Shown piece after piece: positions 44,390-54,106 of a stretch of 64,000 nucleotides of DNA. The stretch covers positions 62,001 through 126,000 of the forward strand of contig MU839191.1 of NCBI GenBank assembly GCA_030685235.1, read 5' to 3'. The notes beneath the pieces are model-generated. The model saw nothing but the letters and a program-made list of their open reading frames with translations, was not told where the DNA came from and searched no databases. Both the position numbers and the translations under genes were made by a program. The DNA comes from Copromyces sp. CBS 386.78 (taxonomy: Eukaryota; Ascomycota; Sordariomycetes; Sordariales; Sordariaceae). How positions within the stretch are numbered: the stretch's first letter is position 1; every line of letters begins with the position of its first letter.

Positions 44390-45067
44390 ATGGCTCAAAC
44401 AATGGAAAAGCCTACCCCGGTTGAGGCTGCCCCAATGCCGGCCAGCCATATCAAGCCCACCAGCTTCTTCACCGCGCGTTCCCGAGCCTGCTGCAGATGC
44501 AACGAAGAAGGCTCATATCACGACCAGCAGTGCATCTCCGAAAGTTGCACCCACGGCTACTGCACCGACTGCCCCCAGCTCGACTCACGCGGGAGGGAGG
44601 TGATTCCGCACTCGTTCCCTTGCAACTGGGTCTGCAACACGTGCTCGGAGGTGCACAGCGTCCTCTCGATCCTCGTCAAGAACGTCGAATGCAAGTGCGA
44701 GAAGCCGACGCTACAGGCTATTTACGACCAATTTGGCCGCATCTTCCTGTACTTCCGCAACGACCCCGCTGTGGACGACTTGACCGATTCGGCTAAACTC
44801 CAGGAGGCGGCCTGGAGGGTTTGGGAGGCGGGCGCCGAGCCGTGGTTGCCGCATGTTGTTGCTGCTGAGGAAGCGATTGCGAGGGCGAGTTCGAAGAAGG
44901 GGTGGAGTCAGTTATCGTAAGTTCTTGCTGTCTTCGGTGTCTTTTGTTCGGTCTGGTGCATTGATTGGATGGTTAAGCTAACAGTTTGTTTCGACACCTC
45001 TAGTCAAGCTAGTTTCTCGAGTGAGGACACCATCGATTCCGAGTCCGTCGTTAGCGACTCTTGTTAA
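44390..45067 (+). CDS. Cysteine-rich fungal protein with putative zinc-binding N-terminal half
   Basis: Two exons: 44390-44916 and 45004-45067, with an 87-nt intron (GTAAGT...branch GCTAAC...CTAG), 196 residues. Without splicing the frame stops right at the donor (GTAA), while the splice adds a Ser/Asp/Glu-rich tail ending S-D-S-C. Twelve cysteines lie between residues 34 and 103: C-C-R-C (34-37), C48, C53, C58, C61, C78, C82, C85, C101 and C103, with His44 and His55. The pairing suggests two or more zinc sites, resembling a class of small Sordariomycete proteins with an N-terminal C-x-x-C array followed by a helical region (here from about residue 108). No signal peptide is visible, so these are unlikely to be disulphides. 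Function unknown. Confidence 0.82.
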
Positions 45068-45771
45068 GGTGGCCAAGAGCAGTCAATATCAACTGCTCTC
45101 GGCTGGATCGTCAAGTGCTTTCGGTAGTGCCTGTGGCAATACTGCCGTCCTCAACACCGACGTCATTGCTCGAAATATCGGTTACTTTCTCGGCATCGAA
45201 ACTCACGTCACCACATCTCTCACGACTACCGATTTCATCACTCTCATAGTTGCTTCGTACGTTCTTTTAAGAACGCTCATCATCGTCATTTTGTCGAAAA
45301 TATCCGGGGAAAAGCGTTGCATGGTTAAGCGTGGGGGCTAAGGCGTTGGACTTCTTTTTCTCTTTTACATATTCATTTTGCTTTTTGTTTCTCATAACGA
45401 GCGGTGGGGCGTTGGGATGAGGAGGATGGACGTGTTTTTGGGTCACGCTTTTTGGACCAACCTACTTTTCGGTATCTATCATATGAGACCATGATATCCT
45501 CATTTCAGCACACTAGGAGACGAAGAAATGAAACTTACATCTTTACAATCACTCGCTTGTTCTTTCTAGAACTTTTTTTTCCGTCTCGAGTATTGTCCGT
45601 CTCCACTCAAAATCATATTCCACCCGTGTTCAGTCGTCGGTATTTAGCTGGGCCCTCTGGGCTTCTTCTTTCATTCAGCAAACCAATGAACCACTGGTTC
45701 AAGCACCAGTTTGGTCCTCTTTTCTCATTCCGCCTCATAAATTCAACAAATTATCAACATCATCACTTCAC
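45068..45771. other. Downstream of Cys-rich gene, upstream of tRNA
   Basis: 3' UTR of the Cys-rich gene and tRNA 5' flank. A frame at 45021-45341 has one hydrophobic segment but starts with GTG inside the preceding exon in another frame and is probably chance. Confidence 0.4.
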
Positions 45772-45856
45772 GGGCGTGTGGCTCAGTTGGTAGAGCGTTC
45801 GCTTAGCATACTCACCTGTATGCGAAAGGTCCTGGGTTCGATTCCCAGCTCGTCCA
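45772..45856 (+). tRNA. tRNA-Ala (AGC), with 12-nt intron
   Basis: The cloverleaf folds by hand: a 7-bp acceptor stem with G3-T70 wobble, the alanine identity element; D arm GCTC...GAGC; anticodon stem TTCGC (45798-45802) with GCGAA (45822-45826); anticodon AGC at 45805-45807; T arm CTGGG-TTCGATT-CCCAG; discriminator A at 45856. A 12-nt intron (about 45809-45820) sits one base 3' of the anticodon, the standard eukaryotic position. Internal A box (TGGCTCAGTTGG) and B box (GGTTCGATTCC) are intact. One acceptor-stem pair (T6-T67) is mismatched. Confidence 0.95.
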
Positions 45857-45863
45857 AATTCTC

Positions 45864-45870
45864 TTTTTTT
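45864..45870 (+). terminator. RNA polymerase III terminator (T7)
   Basis: A run of seven T residues begins seven bases after the tRNA discriminator base, the usual Pol III stop. Confidence 0.8.
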
Positions 45871-47149
45871 GATGATGTTTGGCTCATGAACCTCTCTCCT
45901 TGTCTTCTATTTTCTTTTTGGTTCTTGTTGCGCGGCGATAACATGACCTTTTGATTCCGAGACAGTTGTTATACATATGTCCGTTCCGTGTTATACCCCT
46001 GTGAACTGAGGGTGTGATCCGTACAGGTTTTTTTTGCGTTTTCACCGGGTGAACAAGCCCGGTGAAAATCGTGATCCGTTTATTTTCGGACCTCGATGTA
46101 CCTTTGCCTGAGTTTTCACCGGGTTACACGTCGTTGTTTACCCGGTGAAAAGAAATAGCCCCCCTTTTAAGCTTTCAACCAACTAAGGGTGTGTTCCATT
46201 CGCTTTTTTAGGGGTCTGTTCACCGGAAAAAGACGGTACTTTGGGTGAAAAAGTGGCACGGACCAATTTTCACCGGGTTGCATGGTAAAATTCACCAGGT
46301 TAGGGCGTGATCGGCTGCTCGGAAATCGACCTGGAAATGGGCTTTCGGAAATGGGATTTCCGTAGAGCCAGTTGGCCTGTTCGGAAATGGATTTTAGCGG
46401 CAAATTCCGTTAAATTGTAGGTCTGCTAGTTTGTAGCTAAGACTATTTCCGAAGGTATTTCCAGAACCTATTCGAATACTTGGAAATCTAATTCCCGGAA
46501 ATTTCTGGTATTAAATACGTAAATCGATTGGATTATTACGTGGATAAATATCGACTAGTATTTATTATCGTAAAATCGTACCTTTCCCCCTAATTGTATA
46601 TATCCTTTTTATATTTTCTTATAGCGAAGTAAAACCTCTTTTTTTGCCCTAAAATCTGCTTTCCTAGTTCGTATAATAATAATAGCCGAATCCTAGAATA
46701 ACGGCTCCTAGAATAATGGCTCCCAGCCTAGCTAGCATGCCCCCCCCTTTATTTAACTACCTTCTTCGCTTACTCTATTGATTTTTATTATAATTTCCTA
46801 GTCCTAGTCCTAGTTTTAGTCCTCTTAATGGGTTAATATAGGGAAGGGTAAGATTAAAAAGAGAAGTTGGGTATAGAAAAATAAATAGGAAATTATATTA
46901 TTAACCCTATTAAAGAGCGCTGTCGACTAGGGCTTTACTTCTTAGAACGGATATAAAGAGTAAGTATATAATAGTATTATCAACAAATTAATAAAATAGT
47001 TTACTAATAGCCTTAATATTAATTAAATATATAATAAGGTTAATTACTTTCGTTATAAATAGCGTACTTAGGTTTAATTTAAAAACGTATATATATTTAG
47101 GTTCGGGTTTAATTTTGAAATTAATACTATTATTACAACCGACGACGTT

Positions 47150-47900
47150 TAGGATATTATTATTGAAGTAAATATTAACCAGTATTAATAGGTAATAAAT
47201 AGGAACGAGTAATTAACTATAGGTTTGAAAGCGTATAAAGATATTGCCCAATTTAAAAATAAAGGTTTGGCCTACTATAAGTTTATAGAAGAAGCTTTCG
47301 CAGGTAATTAAAGTACTATAAGTAAGTATATTAAAACTTTAGGCGCGTTATTAATTACTAAAGAAGTAATAGTTATTCCGCCTTTTAATTTCCTTATTTT
47401 TAATTTTGAGGACGATAAAGAGCTATTTATTTTAATTTATATTTGCGATAGTACTAATAAGAGGAAGGCTTCCGCTGCCGATTTTAATCCTAAGAAGAAA
47501 AAGAGGAAGAGTATAGGTAATACTATCGTTAAGAGTATTTATATTTTTGCCGAGGCTATATTGGATAGTAATAATAGCTTTGCCCCGATTGCACCCGCGG
47601 TTACCCCGCCTATTAGCGAATAACCTAGTATATAGTTCGATCGCGCCTTTAGATTATTTCGCGAGAGGTAGGAGGATAAGGTTAATAAGGATATTATTAA
47701 ATATATATTTTATAAATAGGAAGAGTCGGATATAAAGGCGAGACGGTTTATAGGTTTATTCGATAGTAAGAGGAAAGTATATTTTCGTAAAATTAAGAGA
47801 AGGATTAAAGTTGAAGAATTAAATAGAAAAATGGAAGCGAGAAGGTTAGAGTTGTAAAATAGAGAGTTTAACGATTTCCTTATCGATTTTGCCTTGTAAT
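47150..47900 (+). pseudogene. Degraded second frame of the inner transposon, function unknown
   Basis: Plus-strand reading shows long open pieces between RIP-type stops. They include K-N-K-G-L-A-Y-Y-K-F-I-E-E-A-F-A-G near 47260-47310, an acidic stretch F-E-D-D-K-E-L-F, and a nuclear-localisation-like P-K-K-K-K-R-K near 47490. Harbinger elements usually encode a second, Myb/SANT-like protein beside the transposase, so this may be it. The Myb aromatic pattern was not recognised, so the assignment is by position only. Confidence 0.4.
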
Positions 47901-48867
47901 TTAACCTAGTATTGTATTTAGACTTCTGAAATTATAATGCTGTTAATAGTATAATTTGTAGGGCAAACGGGGGATTTGTAGCGGAATGTAGGGCGACCCC
48001 GGATTTTTATATTTTATTTTTCTTATGTATTTTTTCAATACCGAAACTAAATTACTAAAAAAAATCGTATATATATAAAAATTATACCGTTTTGATCGTT
48101 CAATTGAGCTGAATCGATGTATCTAGTTTATATAAAATTTAGTGTATTTTTATAATAGATGTAAGTATTGAAAGTAGTATTGAGATTTAGGGTAGTAGGG
48201 ATAGTAGGATATTAAAATAGCGCTAGTATAGTTTGATATATTAAATATGTTTATTTGAAATTTATAATATTTTGTAAATTTCTGGCATTTGTATTAGATT
48301 TTAGATATTCGATCTTATATATTTTAGAAGATAAATCTAGCGATTTGAATTTATAGTTAGATAAATACGATTTTATTGGATTTATTCGATTTAAGGGATA
48401 GTCTAGGTATTGGGCATTGGGCATTGGGTATTAGATTATATTGTTTATTCGATAATTCTAATTTTGTAAGTTAATTCCCCTCCTCTCCTTTCCTCCTTCT
48501 ATTACTAAATTAAACTTTTTTAACTAGATTCTATATCTCTCCCCTTTTTTTAAGCTCCTTATAGTAATTCTTCTATATTTTCTTTATAATACGATTACGA
48601 TATTAAATTATATATTTAGCCGCGCCGCCGTTAAATTTAGTATCTGTAAAGTTATTATTTTCTATAGTATACCCCGCGCTTGCCTCCCCTTGCGATACGA
48701 TCGAGTTAGTAATTAGACGTCTCTCTCTCTCTATTACCTTCTTGAGAGTTATATCTTTATCTATTACAATATTGTACTATTTATTAAGAAGGTTATTATA
48801 TTCGAATAATTAGTTTAATATTTCCGCCGTTGTAAAAATAATTTTTATTTATATATTTATTTCCAAT

Positions 48868-49900
48868 TAAGGTATATAGCGATAGATTTTAAAGGTCCCC
48901 TTAAGCCGCCCAATAGTTTTCTTAACGATAATCTGGGTCGTACTATAACGGAAGTTATATAATTCTTAATAAGTAGCCGGTCTAAGCTTTACCCTTATAC
49001 TTTCTTATAAGTAATACTGTATATTATAATACGGTACGAGTAGTTTCGAATTATAATTATACTTAGTATCGGCTAGATAAAATTAATTTTAGGGGATATA
49101 AAATTTATTACGACCTTTTTAAATAAAGGTATTATTTAGAATTTTTATATCGTTAGCGGAGCCTTCCTAATTAAGGAATATATATAGTAATCGACTGTTG
49201 AAATTATAAGCGATAAGTATATTAGTCGAATAATTACCCTTATAGTTGTACTATAGTTTCGTTTCGTCTAAATTAGGTTATATTTTGAAGTGAGATTTAT
49301 TAAGTGCTCTTAATACTCTACGAAAGTAGGGAAAGAATTTCGGATCCGCTTTAACCTTATAGGGTGTACGAAGCCTTAGTAGTTGAATTTTATATTTGGT
49401 AAAGATTAGTAATAAATTTAGAATATAGTAAAATATTTTAATTTATTAGTAAGTTTATATTAGCTATATATTTTATATTTATATTATTACTAATTTTAAA
49501 ATAGTATTGCTATTGTAATTAAATAAAAAGGCGGTGAAACGAAATATTATATTTTATATAATTATAAAAAGGAAGTATAGTAATTTCTCTTATATAAATA
49601 TATATTTCGTTGAATATAGTGCTCTATATTTTTTTAATTAAGTCGATAAAGTATAAAACGTATATTAGTTTATATATAATAGTATTTTAAATCGATTTGG
49701 GTGTTTAGTAAGAAGGTCTTTCGTTGTAAAGAATTTACGCTATTTATATAAATTTACGGGTATCCGGGGCGCCTATAGAATTAGGCAGGTTATTAGAAGG
49801 ACTAGTACGATTATTATTATATATTTACGTATTAATTATTATCATCGCCGTTGAATAAGGGCGTTATAATCTATAGTATTGAGATAGGGTATTAATAGTA
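48868..49900 (-). pseudogene. RIP-inactivated Harbinger (DDE_Tnp_4) transposase
   Basis: Only the C-terminal signature at about 48868-48966 is readable; further 5' (up to about 49900 on the minus strand) the frame is shattered by TAA/TAG codons, as RIP does to TGG and CAA/CAG codons. The presumed catalytic Glu is replaced by Lys. The 5' limit is inferred from the space inside the TIRs. Confidence 0.55.
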
Positions 49901-50774
49901 TTAATAGTGTTGAAGTCGTTGTTAAATGTTACGTGCGTGAAAAAGTGGAAATTTTGGATTTCCGAGTCGATTTCTAGAGTATTTTGCTTTGGAAGTCGGC
50001 CGGGTCGATTTTAGAAAGAATTTAATTATTTGATTGGTTAGAATGTAAATGTGGGGATTGGGAATTTTAGGAGTTAGTTTTAGTGCGATTTCTAGGCGGA
50101 AATGTTCTAGGGCATTCCGAACGGCTCCTGGAAATTCTGGCTTGGAAGACTTCCGAGTCCTGATTTCCGTGCAGCCGATCACGCCCTTACATAGAAATTC
50201 TAGGTTGGCGTTAATATAGCGGGCTTCAACGCTATTTCAGGGCGTTTAGCGGGTTGTTGGCCCGGTTGCAATTGCAAAACACCCTTTTTGTTATTCACTG
50301 GGTAAAAATGGATGCGAGCATTTTGGTTGGTTAAAAGCTTAAAAAGTGGGCATCTTTTTTCACCGGGTTGCACGTTGTTGTTCACCCGGTGAAAAGGTAC
50401 AAACTCGCGGATTCCCCTTGCGGAACACTTTTTTCACCGGCCATTTTCACCAGGTGAAAACGCTAAAAAAAAGCGAATAGAACACACCCTAAATTGCTTG
50501 TATCCAATTTTTTCTATTTTCACCCGGTGAACAACAAAAAGGTTGTTTTGCAAAGTGCAACCGCCCAGTGAACGCGCTGAAATAGTGCTAAAGCCGCTAT
50601 AACCAGCCCAACTCCAACGCCAAAACACTAGTGTAGGATCACTATTTTCACCTAAAACCCCAACAACCCGGTAAATAGGGTTTGATACCCCGGTGAAAAT
50701 TGGTCCGTGCAACTTTTTCACCCATGTATCTTCACGGTGAAAATACCCTTAAATATTCGCTGCGGATCACGCCC

Positions 50775-53205
50775 TCAGGAGGAATGACCTCCCTCCTATA
50801 TTTAGAGCTGTGTTGAGTGTCGATCTTGATGGAGAGTCAACGTGAGTTCACTTGCCTTCAAAGCGGTATTTGTTTGTTGTTTGCAACCTCAAGACATAGA
50901 CTTTTTCATGGAAATTCAAAATTATAGCTTTTTTTTCTTTTTCTTCTTCTTTCCCTTGACAGCGTGGACGTACCTTGGGCTGTTTCTGTTTGGTTTCTTA
51001 GCCAGAATCTTGAACCATGTGCACCCAAACGCTTGCTGAGTGTTTGTGTCACTATTCTCGATGCTTGTCTCCCAGGCAGAGTCCTTCTAGAATGCACCTG
51101 TCCTCGCTCATTGTAGGTAACATGGTTTCAATTTCCCCCATCTTGTTCCGGGAGTACAAAAAAGGGTCCCTTTGTACCAGAGAGGTGGGGCCCAGGGTTT
51201 GACCAGATCAAGTCCTAGGTGAGAAGCTACACAAGGCGTGTCATTGTGAGGTGGGCAATACCAGGACATGTGCTTCGAGAAGAAGAAGGAGAAGTCAGTA
51301 TGAGTAGATCTGGTGGTACGTAGGTGAAGTAAGTACGAAAATGGAAAGAAGTCTTGTATGAAGCTGGTTGTGGTACGTTTCACGATCCCATGTCTTGTGG
51401 AGTGTAGTTAAGGTACAGTGATCGTTTTCGCGAATGGGTAAGGGCTTCCCACATGGCAATCTTACACTCTCCTTCTTTCAGCTGGTTTACATTGGCTTCC
51501 CTTCGGATATGGTAGCTGGTTGTGACTTAATGTAGAGGCAGGGAAGTCGACAGTGTTAGAGTACTCCCCATCATCATGGAGACCATTCTTTGATGGAACA
51601 TCAATGAGCTTGATAGACATGGCCAGTACATATACGATTTGAGGCGTTATTGAGGGCTGCAAGAGTTCGCCCAGCGTTCAGTTTCCTTTGTTCCTCTTCC
51701 TTGACAGGAACAGTCTGCCCCGTGCACTCAAACTTAGCAGGTAGTTGAATAGTCGGTCAGCCATCTAAACATAACAAAAGCCAAGACGGCTACATCCTTT
51801 CAAGATCAGGATAACCACAGTGGCGGTAGAGATTTGTAAGTATTTATGTTTCCAAGGAGGTCTGCTTAGGCAGACCGGCACGACCGGATCGGATATCGGA
51901 TGCCGGAGCGAAGCAATTCGCAAGCCAAGAAAGTACCAAGATACCAAGCTTCCGACTCCTACATAACAACACCCGACCCAACCAATCGAACGATATCGAT
52001 GCAAAGTGACGCACATGGCATAATGCAAAAGGCACATGGCTTTCCAGGTTGCGAAGCTTGAATTTTCTTCGTTTCCCTTTGTAAAAAGCTTAAACTTGAG
52101 CTGGGCGACTCTCCGCTTCTTTTGTTTTTCTTTGAACTTTCATCTTGTCATCTACCACATGACCTACCATAGCGTATCTCCCTATCATTATCACAAGGTC
52201 CGCAACTAGATGCACTCTGTATCATTCTCGCACCGGGACGCGACCGCAGAACACGAATCATGAACCACCGATTTTACCACCGAACATACACTACATACCG
52301 GACAGCCTTTTCCATGCAAAAAGAATCAGGAACGTCATCACATTTACAGCTCCAAAGACAACAGTTATCTCCAATGTGATGTTTGTCAGAAGCCGGCGAA
52401 GTAAAACGCCGAGTGTACGAGTGTTAGACGACACCATGGGATTGATCCGGCCCCGCTGCCCGGACTCGGAGCTCTTCGGCCAGCGTCGGGGTCCAATTTC
52501 CGTTGAGTAGATGGAACTCGACGCGCCGCTCGTTGGACTCAGTATAGAGTGGACGACAGCACTACTTGATTGGGAAGTGACGACTCAGACCGTCGGCCGC
52601 ACCTTCCCCAGACTAGCTGTCGAATGTAACATAAGAAGGAGCGATTGAGAGAGCAGAGCCTTCCCAAAGAGCCCGGCATCACAATTATGGACTTCCTGAT
52701 AACCTCCGATACGACCAACCTTGAGATAAGAATGTCATTAGACTGAGATCGAGCCTCAGGCCATTCACGGGAGATTCGCGACGATGAATGCTCAGACAGT
52801 TATCATTGCACCTCACTTTCACATCACTTTCGACGAGGGGAAATAAGGTAGTGTGTAATCTTCTATTGTTCGCTCTCTTCATTGTCATCTATAGCACCCA
52901 AGCTCAACTATCAAGTCATCCAGAAACGCCATTATCTCAAAAAAAAAAAAAAAAACGTCCTCCATTTTATAGTCCCCTTGTCGCTGTCAACACCAAGCCA
53001 TCCCAAAAAGACCCGCTACCCATCCGCCTGCGCCGAGAACAAAACACAAAAGGGGTATAACGTCAAAAATCGTAAAACATAAACAAGGAGGAATCGGAAG
53101 GAATCGCTCCGTAACACCAGGCTCCGCCAGCCATGCAAACCTGCCCATTCTAATCTTGGTTCTTCCTTTATACTTCCTTTTCGTTTCCCTCCAGGTGTCG
53201 TGGTC
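50775..53205. other. Intergenic region (2.4 kb)
   Basis: Normal base composition, no supported gene. It contains a T/C tract near 50928-50955 and a 17-bp A run at 52939-52955. 3' end of the esterase gene on the right. Confidence 0.45.
52939..52955. repeat. A17 homopolymer
   Basis: Uninterrupted run of 17 A residues downstream of the esterase gene. Confidence 0.9.
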
Positions 53206-54106
53206 TCACACCTCAAACACTTCCACCCTCTTCCCAACCTTCTTCTTCACCTCCGTCGACAAAGTCACTCCGCTATCAGGCATGCCGCCAACGGGCTCAG
53301 GCGCCTGAAGCCACTTGCGGCTGCTGGCCTCCACGATACCCTGGTACCAGATGTTGGCCATCTTGCGATACCCGACATCAGTAGGGTGGGTAGTATCGAA
53401 CATGTCGGATGGGATCGGGCCCTTGGAGGCGTCGTGCATGTCCACTAGGATCACCCGCTTGCCGGCGTCCCTCATCCGCTGCGCCAAACCCCTGAACTGG
53501 TCGTTGATGATCACCACGCGCTCCTCGTTAGTGGGTACTGTGTTGATGATGAGCGTGCTTAGGATAACCACGGCGCGCGGGCTGGCGGCGAAGACTTCGT
53601 CAATCATGGCGCCCATCCTGTCGCCCACAGTGGAAAGGTTGACGTTCCCTGTCGCGTCGTTGGTGCCGGCGTTGATGAGAACCACGTTAGGCTTGTAGGC
53701 GGGTACCGCGGTGCGGGCTTTTGCGTGGACCTGGTGGATCTTGTAACCTGGCCACCCCTCGACTTCGTTGTCCTTCATGCTTCCGTGCTGACGCGAGCCA
53801 ACCATGTTCACTGGGTTGCCGAGCTTGACGATGGCATCGCGCAGTGAGCTACGGTAACCGTTGCCGTCGGTCGATGCCTGGCCGTATGTGATGGAGGCAC
53901 CAAGAGGCATGATGCGAAGGGCAACCCCGTTGCTGAGGGCAGCAACCGCCTTGCCGCCATTGCCAAAGTTGTCGGTTGTTACGCCCTGGTTGGCCAAGGG
54001 GGTGGACAAGGCTGAAAGCAGATTGTCAGTGGGATGGCTCATGGCAGAATTGGAGAGTATGGAGACACTCACCCATCAAAAGGGCCTTCAAAGCTGGGAT
54101 AATCAT
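53206..54106 (-). CDS. Secreted SGNH/GDSL-type esterase
   Basis: Two exons: 54106-54073 and 54011-53206, with a 61-nt intron (GTGAGT...TTTCAG), 279 residues. Exon 1 gives M-I-I-P-A-L-K-A-L-L-M-A-L, a short signal peptide. SGNH blocks are in order: block I with the nucleophile Ser51 in L-G-A-S-I-T-Y-G (GAS in place of GDS, common in the CE3-like group), block II Gly83, block III G-T-N-D with Asn129, and block V D-T-T-H-P with Asp217 and His220. The catalytic set is complete. Family members hydrolyse acetyl esters on polysaccharides such as xylan, or lipids; the CE3-like acetyl-esterase branch fits best but the substrate is inferred. No cellulose-binding module is attached. An unspliced frame starting inside the intron would lose the signal peptide. 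Confidence 0.9.

Larger units (their letters stand above)
46303..50186. mobile_element. Inner, RIP-degraded PIF/Harbinger-type DNA transposon (TSD TTA)
   Basis: Inverted ends GGGCGTGATCGGCTGC-CGGAAATC match over about 25 bp with one difference (left end 46303, right end 50186). Both sides carry the direct triplet TTA (46300-46302 and 50187-50189). The 3.9-kb length fits an autonomous element. The interior (about 46500-49900) is heavily RIPed. Subterminal regions keep many GGAAAT/ATTTCC words, possible transposase-binding sites. On the minus strand near 48960-48868 a frame reads F-R-Y-S-T-T-Q-I-I-V-K-K-T-I-G-R-L-K-G, matching the C-terminal signature of DDE_Tnp_4/Harbinger transposases (RHS.LR..VER.FG.LK). 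The Glu of VER reads Lys, a G-to-A change. A second degraded frame runs on the plus strand at 47150-47900. Confidence 0.78.
46187..50489. mobile_element. Middle element of the nested set (MITE, TSD TAA)
   Basis: Inverted ends GGGTGTGTTCCATTCGCTTT at 46187 and its near-perfect reverse complement ending at 50489 (one C/T difference in about 24 bp). Both sides are flanked by the direct triplet TAA (46184-46186 and 50490-50492), the 3-bp duplication used by PIF/Harbinger transposases. Without the inner insert it would be about 415 bp with no coding capacity, full of TTTTCACC/GGTGAAAA half-sites. Confidence 0.72.
46010..50774. mobile_element. Outermost element of a nested PIF/Harbinger-like set
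   Basis: Terminal inverted repeats GGGTGTGATCCG (46010-46021) and, reversed at 50763-50774, GGGCGTGATCCG differ by one transition. The flanking triplets are TGA on the left and TCA on the right, so no matching target duplication is seen here. The sequence unique to this layer (about 46022-46183 and 50493-50760) carries no gene and is dense in TTTTCACCGGG hairpins. It is not AT-mutated like the core, so it looks like a short non-autonomous element (about 460 bp without the insert) that was later interrupted. It lies about 150 bp downstream of the tRNA. Confidence 0.6.

Noticed and set aside
45021..45341. 106-codon frame with one hydrophobic segment
   Set aside because: Starts with GTG inside the last exon of the Cys-rich gene in another frame, with no signal peptide or domain.
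37986..45856. Functional pairing of BRF1 with the nearby tRNA gene
   Set aside because: Both belong to the Pol III system, but tRNA genes are dispersed in fungal genomes and nothing in the sequence links them.
46010..50774. Reading the nested set as a hAT element
   Set aside because: GGG-starting ends could fit, but 8-bp duplications are absent, whereas TAA and TTA triplets flank the two inner layers and the transposase remnant matches Harbinger.
53206..54072. Unspliced esterase frame of 288 codons
   Set aside because: It begins inside the intron and lacks the signal peptide. The two-exon model restores an ATG, a signal peptide and consensus splice sites.
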